DNA of 64,000 nt, taken from assembly GCF_014696435.1 (NCBI RefSeq), contig NZ_JACJQG010000032.1, positions 1-64,000 on the forward strand. The letters run 5' to 3'. Position numbers and translations under genes: made by a program. Below the pieces are notes generated by a model. The model was not told where the DNA came from, did no database searches, and saw nothing but the letters and a program-made list of their open reading frames with translations. Of the stretch, positions 29,323-38,565 are shown one piece after another; positions within the stretch are counted from its first letter, which is position 1, and each line of letters begins with the position of its first letter. This DNA comes from Calothrix anomala FACHB-343 (GTDB taxonomy: Bacteria > Cyanobacteriota > Cyanobacteriia > Cyanobacteriales > Nostocaceae).

Positions 29323-30629
29323 CACTTTAACCCTGGTGCTTCTGCCAAAATTGGATTTAAATCAAACCAAAAACCATCGCGATCGCAATACTCATACACA
29401 AACCTACTGTGTACTAAACTGCGATAGCCTTCATCTCCATTTACCTGTTTATTTTTCGCTACTCGACGCAGCAATTCCCATTCATCATCTGAAATGGCCA
29501 AAATCATTTGATTGCAGCGATATCTAACTATACTTTCTAATATTTCTTGCTGTAATGGCAATCTTCTTTGCTTTTTAATCCAATCATAGAGAAATCGTAA
29601 TAATTCACGAACATGACCGCCACTAACAAGGCAAAGCCGCTCAAAAGTCTCTGGCTTGTCAAAAATCTCGAGAATTAAGTCTAGGCGTTGTTCTCGTGCT
29701 ACATCAGGGAAAGCTCTTGCTAACACCATTTGTTTAAGTAGGTACATTCCCTCTTCACAAATACTGCCATCACGTTGCTGTACTGGTACCATTGGTAGTA
29801 CTTTGGGGTCTACCATAAATCGTTGAGTTAACCTTTCAATATCATTAGAAAACCTCAACGATAACGGAATTGTGTACACCACATGGCACTTTAGCTGACG
29901 TAACTGTTCAGCTCTATCTACAAATAAATATTCTGGTTGTGGTCTTCCCCAAGGTTTGAGAGCAGTATCTAATCGATCGAGATTATCAACGATTACTACT
30001 AATCCCCGTTTGCCATTTTGCTTCAGCTTATTAGCAGCAGTTTCTAGCAGTTCTTCATTAATGACATCTAAAATACCTTTTGTGCGTGGTGCTAAATATT
30101 CTCTTAACTTGCTACGAAGCTCAGGACTATTTTTAGCTTTAGCTGTAATTTTACCAATCCCGACATTAAACTCCGCAGACCATTCAAGTTCAACTTGCAC
30201 CAGCTTGGCTGCACCTTCAAGTAACTTTCTTAGCCCTTTAGGTTCAGGAATTTTCAGTTGTTTTTCTAGACTATCGAGACTTTCACTGACTCGGCGGGCG
30301 ATCGCGAGTAAAATATCTCCAATATCAACATCGCCCATTTCTAAGTCTTGGCTGGACTCAAAATAAACTACATGAAAGCCAGCTTCTTCTAATTCAGCTT
30401 TGAGTCTGAGTAATTCCGTAGACTTACCGCAGCCAATATGACCTGTAAATAATTCACAGGTAGGCTCATCAGGTGAAAAAAACGTGATGTTTTCTTTTAA
30501 CTCCTCAATAATTCTGCCACCGCGCACCGAGGAGAAATCAATATAGTACTTGCGATCCTCAGCATTCTCCACAGCCAAGGTTTTGCTGGGGTTACACGCC
30601 TGATAAAACTTTTGCAAATCCAGTGCCAT
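29322..30629 (-). CDS. AAA/STAND-like P-loop ATPase, partner of the WD40 protein
   Basis: The 435-residue P-loop NTPase has Walker A GHIGCGKST (~63-71) and Walker B VVIVDNLDRLD (~213), then a sensor-like VVYTIPLSLRF and a C-terminal winged-helix-like region ending in NPILAEAPGLK. The start MALDLQKFYQACNPSKTL at 30629 has GAGG 8 nt upstream; a GTG 15 nt earlier is less likely. Its stop overlaps the start of the 2031-residue STAND-WD40 gene (TGATG), so the two are made together and probably interact. Proteins of this kind are annotated only as ATP-binding. The function is unknown. Confidence 0.82.
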   Translation of the reverse strand: MALDLQKFYQACNPSKTLAVENAEDRKYYIDFSSVRGGRIIEELKENITFFSPDEPTCELFTGHIGCGKSTELLRLKAELEEAGFHVVYFESSQDLEMGDVDIGDILLAIARRVSESLDSLEKQLKIPEPKGLRKLLEGAAKLVQVELEWSAEFNVGIGKITAKAKNSPELRSKLREYLAPRTKGILDVINEELLETAANKLKQNGKRGLVVIVDNLDRLDTALKPWGRPQPEYLFVDRAEQLRQLKCHVVYTIPLSLRFSNDIERLTQRFMVDPKVLPMVPVQQRDGSICEEGMYLLKQMVLARAFPDVAREQRLDLILEIFDKPETFERLCLVSGGHVRELLRFLYDWIKKQRRLPLQQEILESIVRYRCNQMILAISDDEWELLRRVAKNKQVNGDEGYRSLVHSRFVYEYCDRDGFWFDLNPILAEAPGLK

Positions 30630-30847
30630 CAAATACCTCGTCACAAGGCTTTTCCCTTAGTTTATACATAAGCCTTGTGACATATTCCGAAATGTATATT
30701 AAGTAATTCTAATGGCAGTTAATAGGATACATAAGTAACATCCAAATTCAGAATTGCGATGGGCAAATGGCTAAACTCACACAGCCTTAAAACTCTAGTT
30801 TTCTCCAAAGCAAGTTTTATGATTGCAGACTGATGCAATCAAATGCG

Positions 30848-32440
30848 TCAAGCCATATTCAGTACTTTCCGTAATAGGGCTTGGTCTTCTAGCTTAACTT
30901 TTAACCGCCCATTTTCAATGTCGCGAATCCAGCTTTGGCTTTTACCTGTCAACTTAGCTAATTCTCGCTGCGACAGATTGAGGTTTTTTCGCGCTTGTAA
31001 AATTTGTTCTCCGAGTAAATCGCCTGTGGTTTTGGGCTGTCTTCTGGCTTTATTTAGTGTCCGTCTTGGCTTTTTATCTGAGTCTGAGTTGTGTTGCTCC
31101 CATTCAATTGGTAAGTTAAAAGATAAAATTCGCGCATTCATCAACAAATTCCACTTACCACGGGGGCCTGTATCTGTTAATCGGGTATCGCCACCACCAT
31201 CATTTGTCCAAAATTCTAACGCGGCTTCTGGATCTTCGGGAATATCAGCTAATTTTGCCCATAGGGGTTGAATGTTTGGCGGATAGGTAACCGGATCGAA
31301 TATCGGTTTTATTCCATAATGATTAAGTATTTCTAAATCGCTTTCAAATGTCCGCAACAAACGTTTGCGTTCTTCTCTTTGTCTGGCGGCTAAAGTGACT
31401 TTTGCTTCCCCATAAGCAACACGTAATAAGGTGGGAACAGTAATGCGTTGTTCTCTACCCATTTTGGTTTTAAACAGCAACCACAGCATGAGTCTAGCTG
31501 TACCTTCGTGTTGCTGCCAAATACTCATTACAGTAGTTAATAGTGTTTTAGGCAGAATACCATATTGATAAAATGCGGTGCGTTCCTTACAGGCTTGTTT
31601 ATTTAAGAAATGCTGCGCCCATAGTCCAGCTTTAATTTTAAAAGTTAAGCCAATTAAGTATTTACAGCCAATATCATCTTCTTGAAAGTGGTGTTCGATG
31701 TCAACTAGACGCCACAAGCGAGTACCAGCAATTGAGAATCCATTTATTCTACCTTGTGGCGGCCAGTCAATAGAAACAATCAAGGAACAAGCTTGCAGAA
31801 CGATGTTTTTCATTAATGCGAGTTTGACGTTTTTAGTCAAATCTTTGCGTTTTTCTAATCCTAAGTATTTCTCTAGCTGACGTTCATCAATGGCGAATTC
31901 TTGCTCCCAAGGTTGCTCTAAAGCGGTAGCATGAGCCGCAAAAATTAAATGAACGCAAGCTGCTCTAATATCTAAAGCTTCAATAGCCTCAATATCTGTA
32001 GTGCGATTATTAGTATTACATGGGTCTTGGATATAAAATGCGATCGCGCCTTTACCTTGATTCACTTGGCGACTATAAGATAAATGGCCAGCTTCATCAA
32101 TTTCCCAATTTAAAGAAGTGCGTTGTGCTAGAACATTACAAGCTTCCCAAATCACAATCGCTGACGCAAAAGCATTGTTTTTACCATTAGAAAATAAATC
32201 TGGGCTGGTAGCATCTCGCGGTTCTACTTTACATCTACCCTTTTTCGCTTGCCAAGGAATTGGTGATTTTGTGGGACATGCAACTACACATTGCGGTTCA
32301 GAATAATAACCTTCACAATTATTACAAAGACAAGGATCGATCCAATATTCGTTGTTTTCGATTTTAATTGCACCCGTCGGACATTGGGGACGGCAATTAT
32401 CACATCCAACGCAACTGTTGTTAGGAATTGTATATGGCAT
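30848..32440 (-). CDS. cnfR: CnfR/PatB, ferredoxin-HTH activator of nitrogenase genes
   Basis: The 530-residue regulator has an N-terminal ferredoxin-like part carrying two Cys clusters (C10, C13, C16, C20; then C37, C39, C42, C51, C55) and a C-terminal helix-turn-helix (LNLSQRELAKLTGKSQSWIR, ~485-505). This is the architecture and length of CnfR (PatB in Anabaena), the master activator of nif genes under low oxygen or in heterocysts, where the Fe-S clusters are thought to sense oxygen. The middle region (~60-450) is conserved in the family without an assigned enzyme function. It is divergent from fdxB across a 1-kb intergenic region and next to the cox2-type operon, the same neighbourhood I recall for Anabaena PCC 7120. 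Confidence 0.93.
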   Translation of the reverse strand: MPYTIPNNSCVGCDNCRPQCPTGAIKIENNEYWIDPCLCNNCEGYYSEPQCVVACPTKSPIPWQAKKGRCKVEPRDATSPDLFSNGKNNAFASAIVIWEACNVLAQRTSLNWEIDEAGHLSYSRQVNQGKGAIAFYIQDPCNTNNRTTDIEAIEALDIRAACVHLIFAAHATALEQPWEQEFAIDERQLEKYLGLEKRKDLTKNVKLALMKNIVLQACSLIVSIDWPPQGRINGFSIAGTRLWRLVDIEHHFQEDDIGCKYLIGLTFKIKAGLWAQHFLNKQACKERTAFYQYGILPKTLLTTVMSIWQQHEGTARLMLWLLFKTKMGREQRITVPTLLRVAYGEAKVTLAARQREERKRLLRTFESDLEILNHYGIKPIFDPVTYPPNIQPLWAKLADIPEDPEAALEFWTNDGGGDTRLTDTGPRGKWNLLMNARILSFNLPIEWEQHNSDSDKKPRRTLNKARRQPKTTGDLLGEQILQARKNLNLSQRELAKLTGKSQSWIRDIENGRLKVKLEDQALLRKVLNMA

Positions 32441-33458
32441 AATGCACTTCTAACTATACTCGTTGAGATGTTTGGCTTAAGTCTCCCCTGGATGTTTACT
32501 TTGTATTTATTACATCCACGACTCACTACCAGTTGATTTTGCTAACAAGAAAGATTATTCTTGCTAGGTAATCTGTCCATATTCATTCTCAGATATTGCA
32601 TCCACTGGTAAACTACTTCAGGCTGATCGCCAGAGCCTTATCATTTACTTCTTTATTAACTATAGATTTCATAATCATATTGAGAAGTTTGTTCACAATG
32701 AGCCTGGGGAGCTTTCTTAAGGATTTTATTCGCAAAGATTCAAAGAGTATTTTGTTAAGACCTTAAAACCTTACCCTAAGTGTTTTTGGCGAACACTAAC
32801 GCTTATATTTAATAGTATTCAACTTGTTTATTAATACTTTTAATATTTTACATTAATTCATATTCTGCCATAAGTATTACAGTTTTGCAATTAAGCGAAG
32901 TTAGCGTTAAAATTTGCTGTATTGTGCAGAAATAACATTTGCTTTTTTGTTGTTTGTATCAACAATCAACTATAAATTATCCCGGCAATAATTTGCATCC
33001 TAACTATTAGCTTAACAAAAGCGATCGCTATTAAGAAAACTTCATCTGTATATCTCAATACCTTGCCAAAGGCTATATATAGCAAGCAAAAAAATCTGAT
33101 TTTGACAAGGGCATCAATTGTATCAAACTAGATTTTTATACTCATCGCTATTCATATAATTGATGTTTAATGATAGAAGTTGCTGTTGATATTTTTAAAA
33201 TTAACAATGCCCTATCATCGCAGAAAAAGCGGCAAGAGATGTTAAGCAAGCATGACTTAGATCGATATTATTTTTGATTATTGCTAAAAGCTTTCAATTA
33301 ACATAGTCAATACAGAAATCAATTACCATTTTGCAAAAGTCAGAAAATTTTGATGATAGCGAAATCCGGCTTTGATGACACAACCAAACTATTAAGATTA
33401 GGTTAGGATAATGATTAAGGCACCAACATATTTTTAGGCAAATTGCCGAGGATTTATC
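32441..33458. other. 1-kb divergent regulatory region between cnfR and fdxB
   Basis: It is AT-rich and non-coding, with stop codons in all frames at short intervals. It must hold the promoters of cnfR (minus) and fdxB (plus). One palindromic GTA-N8-TAC site is at 33048-33061. A HIP1 octamer lies at about 33021-33028. No small RNA could be assigned. Confidence 0.6.
33048..33061. promoter_or_regulatory. Candidate NtcA-binding site (GTA-N8-TAC)
   Basis: GTAtatctcaaTAC matches the core consensus of NtcA, the nitrogen-control CRP-family activator. It is about 600 bp from the cnfR start and 400 bp from the fdxB start. The canonical TAN3T -10 box at 22 nt is not seen on either side, so it may belong to a longer leader, act at a distance, or be a chance match. 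Confidence 0.35.
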
Positions 33459-33752
33459 ATGGCACAACTAACAGGATTAACCTTTGGAGGTAAAACTTGG
33501 ACTCCAAAATTTGCTCAAGCAATTGATAAAGATAAATGTATCGGCTGTGGCAGATGCATGAAAGTATGCGGGTACAATGTCTTAGATCTAAAAGCTCTCA
33601 ACGAAGAAGGCGAATTTGTTGAGGATGAAGATGATGAAGAAATTGAACGCAAAGTAATGGTTGTAGCTACACCAGAAAACTGCATTGGTTGTGAAGCTTG
33701 TTCGAGAATTTGTCCGAAGAATTGCTACTCACACGCTCCATTAAACAACTAA
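33459..33752 (+). CDS. fdxB: 2[4Fe-4S] ferredoxin, nif-specific type (FdxB)
   Basis: The 97-residue ferredoxin has two CX2CX2CX3C motifs, C27-C30-C33-C37 ([11 protein letters not shown]) and C75-C78-C81-C85 ([11 protein letters not shown]), separated by an acidic insertion ([10 protein letters not shown]). The N-terminal [15 protein letters not shown] is typical of the 'ferredoxin III, nif-specific' family. It is thought to deliver electrons for nitrogenase or its cofactor assembly. GAGG lies 8 nt before the ATG. It is flanked by cnfR and the cox operon, consistent with heterocyst expression. Confidence 0.94.
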   Translation: MAQLTGLTFGGKTWTPKFAQAIDKDKCIGCGRCMKVCGYNVLDLKALNEEGEFVEDEDDEEIERKVMVVATPENCIGCEACSRICPKNCYSHAPLNN

Positions 33753-34543
33753 AATGGTTTGCAATTAGTCATTATTTTCACTAGTTCAAGGAGGTACTAT
33801 TACCAATTCAAAATTCAAAATTCAAAATTCAAAATTAAGAAATTCAGACTGTATGTGAGTTTCTAGCTTTGAATGTGTTTCTGAGTTTTAGAGAATTGGT
33901 ATAAAAGGCAAGGTAATTTGAGGGGATTATAAAAAGGCAGATGGCAGTGGTTCGGCTACGCTCACCAAACAGGCAGAAGGAAAGAAAGTGTGGAAAGTAA
34001 GCTTTGTAACCTTGTGCAACTGTGTAGTTATTTATGCTGGCTATGTTGCTTTAGTGTTTACTCGATGTTGGTAAAAAGTTCGTAGTAAACAAATGCGTAA
34101 ATCTTAAAGTGTTATCTATTAACAAATCCATACTTGCTCGTCAAATAGCTAAATTCATATTAAAGCTAAAAGTACTCTCCTGAACTAGGTTTTCGTCAAA
34201 GTGGCAGGATACTTTGTCATCAAAATAAAGATATTAAATAAAATATTTTGGGGGGAAAGATATGAAAAGATCTGGAAAATTCCTCCCAATTTTTATAAGT
34301 GTAAGTTAGAAAAAGAGAAAGAAAACAAAACGCTGCCCTGTAGATGAAGGGAAGAGGGATGAGGAAGGTAGGGGGGCAGGGGGACAAGGGGGACAAGGAG
34401 GACAAGGAGGACAAGGAGGACAATTGTAGAGACGCGATTCATCGCGTCTTTGCCCGAAGCCCGAAGCCCGATGCCCAATGCCCAATGCCCAATGCCCAAT
34501 ACCCAATTCCCTTTGACGGCGTTTTACAGAGCAGGTGGTATGT
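33753..34543. other. Repeat-rich region between fdxB and coxB
   Basis: The 790-bp non-coding stretch includes AATTCAAA-type 8-bp repeats (about 33806-33838), GGACAAGGA 9-bp repeats (34382-34423), a short GAGACGCGATTCATCGCGTC palindrome (34430-34449) and TGCCCAA 7-bp repeats (about 34468-34503). The operon promoter must be within it. I found no NtcA consensus or other clear site. Confidence 0.7.
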
Positions 34544-35521
34544 ATGGAACAAATTCCCGTTTCACTATGGACTTTGGTTGCTGGGATATTAGTTTCCGCA
34601 ATCAGCATTTGGATTGGTCAGCATCACAGTCTGTTACCTGTACAGGCGTCGTTACAAGCGCCGATGGTAGACGGGTTTTTTAATGTGATGTTTACGATCG
34701 CGATCGCTCTTTTCTTGGTAGTGGAAGGAACGATTGTGATTTTCTTGTTTAAGTACCGTCGCCGTCGGGGAGATAATACCGATGGTGTTCCCGTTGAAGG
34801 TAATGTTCCTCTAGAAATTTTCTGGACTGCTATCCCCACATTGATTGTCGTATGTTTGGGCATCTACAGCGTAGATGTTTTCAACCGCATGGGCGGCTTA
34901 GAACCAGCCGGTCATCCTCATGGCGGAACTCATGCGGCGCACATGAGCGGTAGTGCTATAGCGGCTACTTTGGATGAACCAGGAACAGTTCAAGCTGCGC
35001 CAAAAATTGGCATCGGCGCAACATCTAAAACCCAAGACAAAGCACCGGATTTAGTTGTTGATGTCCAAGGGATGCAGTACGCTTGGATTTTTAACTATCC
35101 CGATAGTGGCATTACTGCTGGGGAATTACACGTTCCTGTTGGTGCTGATGTGCAACTCAATTTGTCAGCACAGGATGTAATTCACTCGTTCTGGGTACCA
35201 AATTTCCGCATCAAGCAAGACGCTATTCCTGGTATCGCTACTCAATTGCGGTTTGTCGCCACAAAGCCTGGTACATATCCTGTAGTTTGCGCTGAACTGT
35301 GCGGTGGTTATCACGGTTCGATGCGATCTGAGGTAATTGTGCATACTCCAGAAGAGTATCAAAGCTGGTTAGCAGAAAACCAAATTGCCCAAAAGCAAGA
35401 TTTGCATCAAGCGATCGCAATTAACCCAGCTGACTTATCAACATCCGAGTTTCTTGCACCCCATGTAAAAGATTTGGGCGTGAATGCAGCAACTCTAGAG
35501 TCAATGGTCAAGAGTCATTAG
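34544..35521 (+). CDS. coxB: Cytochrome c oxidase subunit II (heterocyst cox2-type operon)
   Basis: The 325-residue subunit carries the CuA centre that accepts electrons from cytochrome c6 or plastocyanin. Two N-terminal transmembrane helices (ISIWIGQHH region and FTIAIALFLVVEGTIVIFLF) precede the periplasmic/lumenal cupredoxin domain. The CuA motif CAELCGGYHGSM has C249, E251, C253, H257 and M260. A His/Gly/Ala-rich insertion after helix 2 (GHPHGGTHAAHMSGSA) is unusual. The ATG at 34544 is preceded by AGGTGG; a GTG 9 nt upstream is possible. It is the first gene of coxB-coxA-coxC, beside cnfR and fdxB as in the heterocyst-specific cox2 locus. Confidence 0.95.
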   Translation: MEQIPVSLWTLVAGILVSAISIWIGQHHSLLPVQASLQAPMVDGFFNVMFTIAIALFLVVEGTIVIFLFKYRRRRGDNTDGVPVEGNVPLEIFWTAIPTLIVVCLGIYSVDVFNRMGGLEPAGHPHGGTHAAHMSGSAIAATLDEPGTVQAAPKIGIGATSKTQDKAPDLVVDVQGMQYAWIFNYPDSGITAGELHVPVGADVQLNLSAQDVIHSFWVPNFRIKQDAIPGIATQLRFVATKPGTYPVVCAELCGGYHGSMRSEVIVHTPEEYQSWLAENQIAQKQDLHQAIAINPADLSTSEFLAPHVKDLGVNAATLESMVKSH

Positions 35522-35732
35522 TCATTAGTCATTGGTCATTAGTCATTGGTCATTAGTCATTGGTCATTAGTCATTGGTTATTGGAATCAAGGACATAGGA
35601 CAAATGACAAAGGACAAACCACAAATGACAAAGGACAATGACAAACCACAAATGACAAACCACAAATGACAAATGACAAAGCGCAAAGTCTGAGCGCCGG
35701 CGTCCGGCGATCAGAACTTTGTAAGAAGGACA
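35521..35732. repeat. Heptamer tandem repeats between coxB and coxA
   Basis: Almost the whole coxB-coxA spacer is repeats: GTCATTA/GTCATTG units (about 35516-35578), then interleaved TGACAAA, GGACAAA and CCACAAA units (about 35590-35680, resuming at 35724). They match the short tandemly repeated repetitive (STRR) sequences known from heterocystous cyanobacteria. The last AAGGACAAA also supplies the Shine-Dalgarno-like sequence for coxA. Confidence 0.9.
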
Positions 35733-35744
35733 AAGGACAAATAC

Positions 35745-37424
35745 ATGACAAAAGTAGAATTTCCGCGAAATACGCCACCAGATAAAAATAAAGGACAAAA
35801 TCCGGTGGTTGGTCACGCTGCACATCCCACAGCTTGGAGATGGCAGGATTATTTTACCTTTAATGTGGATCACAAGGTCATTGGGATTCAATACCTGGTG
35901 ACAGCGTTTGTGTTCTATATTATTGGCGGTTTGATGGCAATGGCGATTCGGGTTGAATTGTCAACACCGGAAGCTGATTTCATCGACCCCAATCTTTACA
36001 ACGCTTTCATGACAAACCACGGGACAATTATGATTTTCCTGTGGATTGTTCCCAGTGCCATTGGGGGATTTGGGAACTTCTTAGTACCGCTCATGGTTGG
36101 TGCTAGGGATATGGCTTTCCCCAAATTGAATGCGATCGCCTTTTGGTTAAACCCACCAGCAGGTTTGTTATTACTTGCTAGTTTTATCTTTGGCGGTTCT
36201 CAATCTGGTTGGACAGCTTACCCACCTTTAAGTTTAGTCACAGCACCCATCGCTCAAAGTATGTGGGTTTTGGCGATCGTGTTGGTAGGGACTTCCTCAA
36301 TTTTGGGTTCCCTGAACTTTGTCATCACCATTTTGATGATGAAAGTTCCCAGCATGAAATGGGATCAATTACCTTTGTTTTGCTGGGCAATTTTAGCAAC
36401 TTCCGTACTAGCACTTGTCTCTACACCCGTGTTAGCAGCCGGTTTGGTGCTGTTATTGTTTGACCTTAACTTTGGTACTTCCTTCTTTAAACCAGATGCA
36501 GGCGGTAATGTTGTCCTTTATCAACATTTGTTCTGGTTCTATTCTCACCCGGCAGTATATTTAATGATTCTGCCCATCTTCGGCATTATGTCCGAAGTAA
36601 TTCCCGTTCACGCACGTAAACCAATTTTTGGCTATAAAGCGATCGCTTATTCCAGCTTGGCTATTTGCGTTGTCGGGTTATTTGTTTGGGTTCACCACAT
36701 GTTTACCAGTGGTACACCCGGCTGGATGCGGATGTTCTTCACCATCTCCACCTTACTTGTTGCCGTGCCCACAGGCGTGAAGATTTTCGGCTGGGTAGCT
36801 ACATTATGGGGTGGTAAGATTCGCTTTACCAGTGCCATGCTATTTGCGATCGGCTTGTTATCCATGTTTGTCATGGGCGGCTTAAGCGGCGTGACAATGG
36901 GTACTGCTCCCTTTGACGTACATGTCCACGATACATATTATGTAGTGGCACATTTCCACTATGTACTATTTGGCGGTTCTGTATTTGGGATTTACGCCGG
37001 TATTTACCACTGGTTCCCCAAAATGACTGGTCGGATGTTAAATGAAACTTGGGGAAGAATTCACTTTGCCCTGACTTTCATCGGTACAAACCTTACCTTC
37101 TTACCCATGCACGAACTAGGTTTGCAAGGTATGCCACGTCGCGTGGCAATGTACGATCCCCAGTTTATTAATCTTAACCAGATTTGTACCTTTGGTTCAA
37201 TCATCCTGGGGCTTTCAGTTATTCCCTTTGCTTACAACGTGATTCAAAGCTGGCTCAAAGGGCCTTTAGCAGGTGATAATCCTTGGCAAGGCTTGACCTT
37301 AGAATGGACAACCGCTTCCCCACCAGCAATTGAAAACTGGGAAGAATTGCCCGTTGTTACTCACGGCCCTTACGACTACGGTCATGATCATGTGCCGGTA
37401 GGTACGCCAGAAGTTAGCGCGTAG
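35745..37424 (+). CDS. coxA: Cytochrome c oxidase subunit I (heterocyst cox2-type operon)
   Basis: The 559-residue, 12-helix catalytic subunit binds heme a and the heme a3/CuB centre that reduces O2 to water. Ligand motifs include TNHGTIMIF, FWFYSHPAVYLMILP (CuB His at ~268), FVWVHHMFTSG (~317-318) and DTYYVVAHFHYVLFGG. The YSHPAVY sequence has Ala where A1-type oxidases have Glu, so this is an A2-type heme-copper oxidase by that motif. In heterocysts Cox2 and Cox3 consume O2 to protect nitrogenase. AAGGACAAATAC before the ATG acts as the ribosome-binding site. Confidence 0.97.
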   Translation: MTKVEFPRNTPPDKNKGQNPVVGHAAHPTAWRWQDYFTFNVDHKVIGIQYLVTAFVFYIIGGLMAMAIRVELSTPEADFIDPNLYNAFMTNHGTIMIFLWIVPSAIGGFGNFLVPLMVGARDMAFPKLNAIAFWLNPPAGLLLLASFIFGGSQSGWTAYPPLSLVTAPIAQSMWVLAIVLVGTSSILGSLNFVITILMMKVPSMKWDQLPLFCWAILATSVLALVSTPVLAAGLVLLLFDLNFGTSFFKPDAGGNVVLYQHLFWFYSHPAVYLMILPIFGIMSEVIPVHARKPIFGYKAIAYSSLAICVVGLFVWVHHMFTSGTPGWMRMFFTISTLLVAVPTGVKIFGWVATLWGGKIRFTSAMLFAIGLLSMFVMGGLSGVTMGTAPFDVHVHDTYYVVAHFHYVLFGGSVFGIYAGIYHWFPKMTGRMLNETWGRIHFALTFIGTNLTFLPMHELGLQGMPRRVAMYDPQFINLNQICTFGSIILGLSVIPFAYNVIQSWLKGPLAGDNPWQGLTLEWTTASPPAIENWEELPVVTHGPYDYGHDHVPVGTPEVSA

Positions 37425-37747
37425 AAATTAGGGGCTAGGGGTTAGAAAAAAGAGATTTCTATGAATGGCTAGCTTGAAAGAGTGGACTCCTACTGAGTAA
37501 AAATACTATTTCCTAGACTTTACCCTGAATCAATTTCAAATCTCTGGCTGCGTTGCTATCCCGCCTGGGAATCAATTCCCAGGCTAATAGCTAAAGTCTA
37601 CTGAAGTAGACTAAGCAACATATTTCAGTCCACTTGAGTGGACTTAGACTATTAGCCCGGAACTTCAGTTCTGGGCGGGATGACACCACAGCACGATACT
37701 TCCTCCTAGCCCCTTCATCAGCAATTCATGACCACTAATTAAACAAT
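37425..37747. repeat. Nested palindromic repeats between coxA and coxC
   Basis: This 323-bp spacer contains several hairpins in a row (about 37559-37682): CCTGGGAATCAATTCCCAGG, AGTCTACTGAAGTAGACT and AAGTCCACTCAAGTGGAC-type, with an outer pair CCCGCC.../...GGCGGGAT. The same type of array occurs at about 48170-48350. It may be a mobile palindromic repeat family. Effects on coxC expression are possible. Confidence 0.8.
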
Positions 37748-38338
37748 ATGACCATAGCGACAACAACCAGCGAACAGCACCAAGAACATCACCCAGATTT
37801 ACGAGTCTGGGGATTGTTAACCTTTCTCGTTTCCGAATCCCTGATGTTTGGGGGATTTTTTGCCACTTACTTGTACTTGAGAGGTGGTACAGAAGTTTGG
37901 CCTCCCGAAGGAACAGAGGTAGAGTTATTTCTGCCGACAATTAACACCATTATTCTGGTGTCTAGTAGTTTCGTGATTCACTTTGGCGATAAGGCAATTA
38001 AAAAGAATAACGTCAAAGCCATGCGGTTTTGGTACATCCTCACCGCAATTATGGGTGCGGTATTCTTGGGCGGTCAGGTGTATGAATATGCCACACTAGG
38101 CTATGGCTTGACTACCAACGTTTTCGCCAACTGCTTTTACTTGATGACAGGATTCCACGGTTTGCACGTGTTTGTGGGACTGTTATTAATTTTAGGTGTG
38201 TTTTGGCGATCGCTCCGCCCAGGCCATTATTCTGCTACCAAACACACAGGCATTGAAATGGCAGAAATTTACTGGCACTTTGTAGACATCATCTGGATTA
38301 TTCTCTTTACCCTAGTGTACATTCTCACTTTGTTTTAA
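37748..38338 (+). CDS. coxC: Cytochrome c oxidase subunit III (heterocyst cox2-type operon)
   Basis: The 196-residue, five-helix subunit III lacks the first two helices of the mitochondrial protein, as is usual in bacteria with this short form. Motifs include RVWGLLTFLVSESLMFGGFF, YLYLRGG, FYLMTGFHGLHVFVG and the C-terminal AEIYWHFVDIIWIILF. It stabilises the oxidase core. It is the last cox gene of the operon, separated from coxA by a palindromic repeat array. Confidence 0.96.
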   Translation: MTIATTTSEQHQEHHPDLRVWGLLTFLVSESLMFGGFFATYLYLRGGTEVWPPEGTEVELFLPTINTIILVSSSFVIHFGDKAIKKNNVKAMRFWYILTAIMGAVFLGGQVYEYATLGYGLTTNVFANCFYLMTGFHGLHVFVGLLLILGVFWRSLRPGHYSATKHTGIEMAEIYWHFVDIIWIILFTLVYILTLF

Positions 38339-38368
38339 ATTAGGGGCATGGGGCATGGGATGAGGAGG

Positions 38369-38454
38369 GGACAAGGGAAATAGGACAAGGGAGACAAGGA
38401 GGACAAGGAGGACAAGGAGGACAAGGAGGACAAGGAGGACAAGGAAGACAAGGA
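38369..38454 (+). repeat. 9-bp tandem repeats (GGACAAGGA) after coxC
   Basis: Six to eight consecutive copies of GACAAGGAG run from about 38394 to 38452, preceded by degenerate copies. Related runs occur at 560-589 and 34382-34423, and in reverse complement at 59527-59566. TGCCCAA-type repeats follow at about 38517-38550, the same order as upstream of coxB. Confidence 0.9.
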
Positions 38455-38565
38455 ATTTTAGATTTTAAAATTCAAAACTTGTACCGAGCTTGTCAACGTA
38501 TCCAAAATTGTTTTCAATGCCAATGCCCAATGCCCAATGCCCCATGCCCAATCTTGGAGATTCCT

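Noticed and set aside
35521-35732. Possible CRISPR array
   Set aside because: Units of 7 bp are directly adjacent without spacers, so this is an STRR tract.
37559-37682. Possible CRISPR-like array of palindromes
   Set aside because: Stems differ from each other and no constant repeat of 25-37 bp with unique spacers is present.
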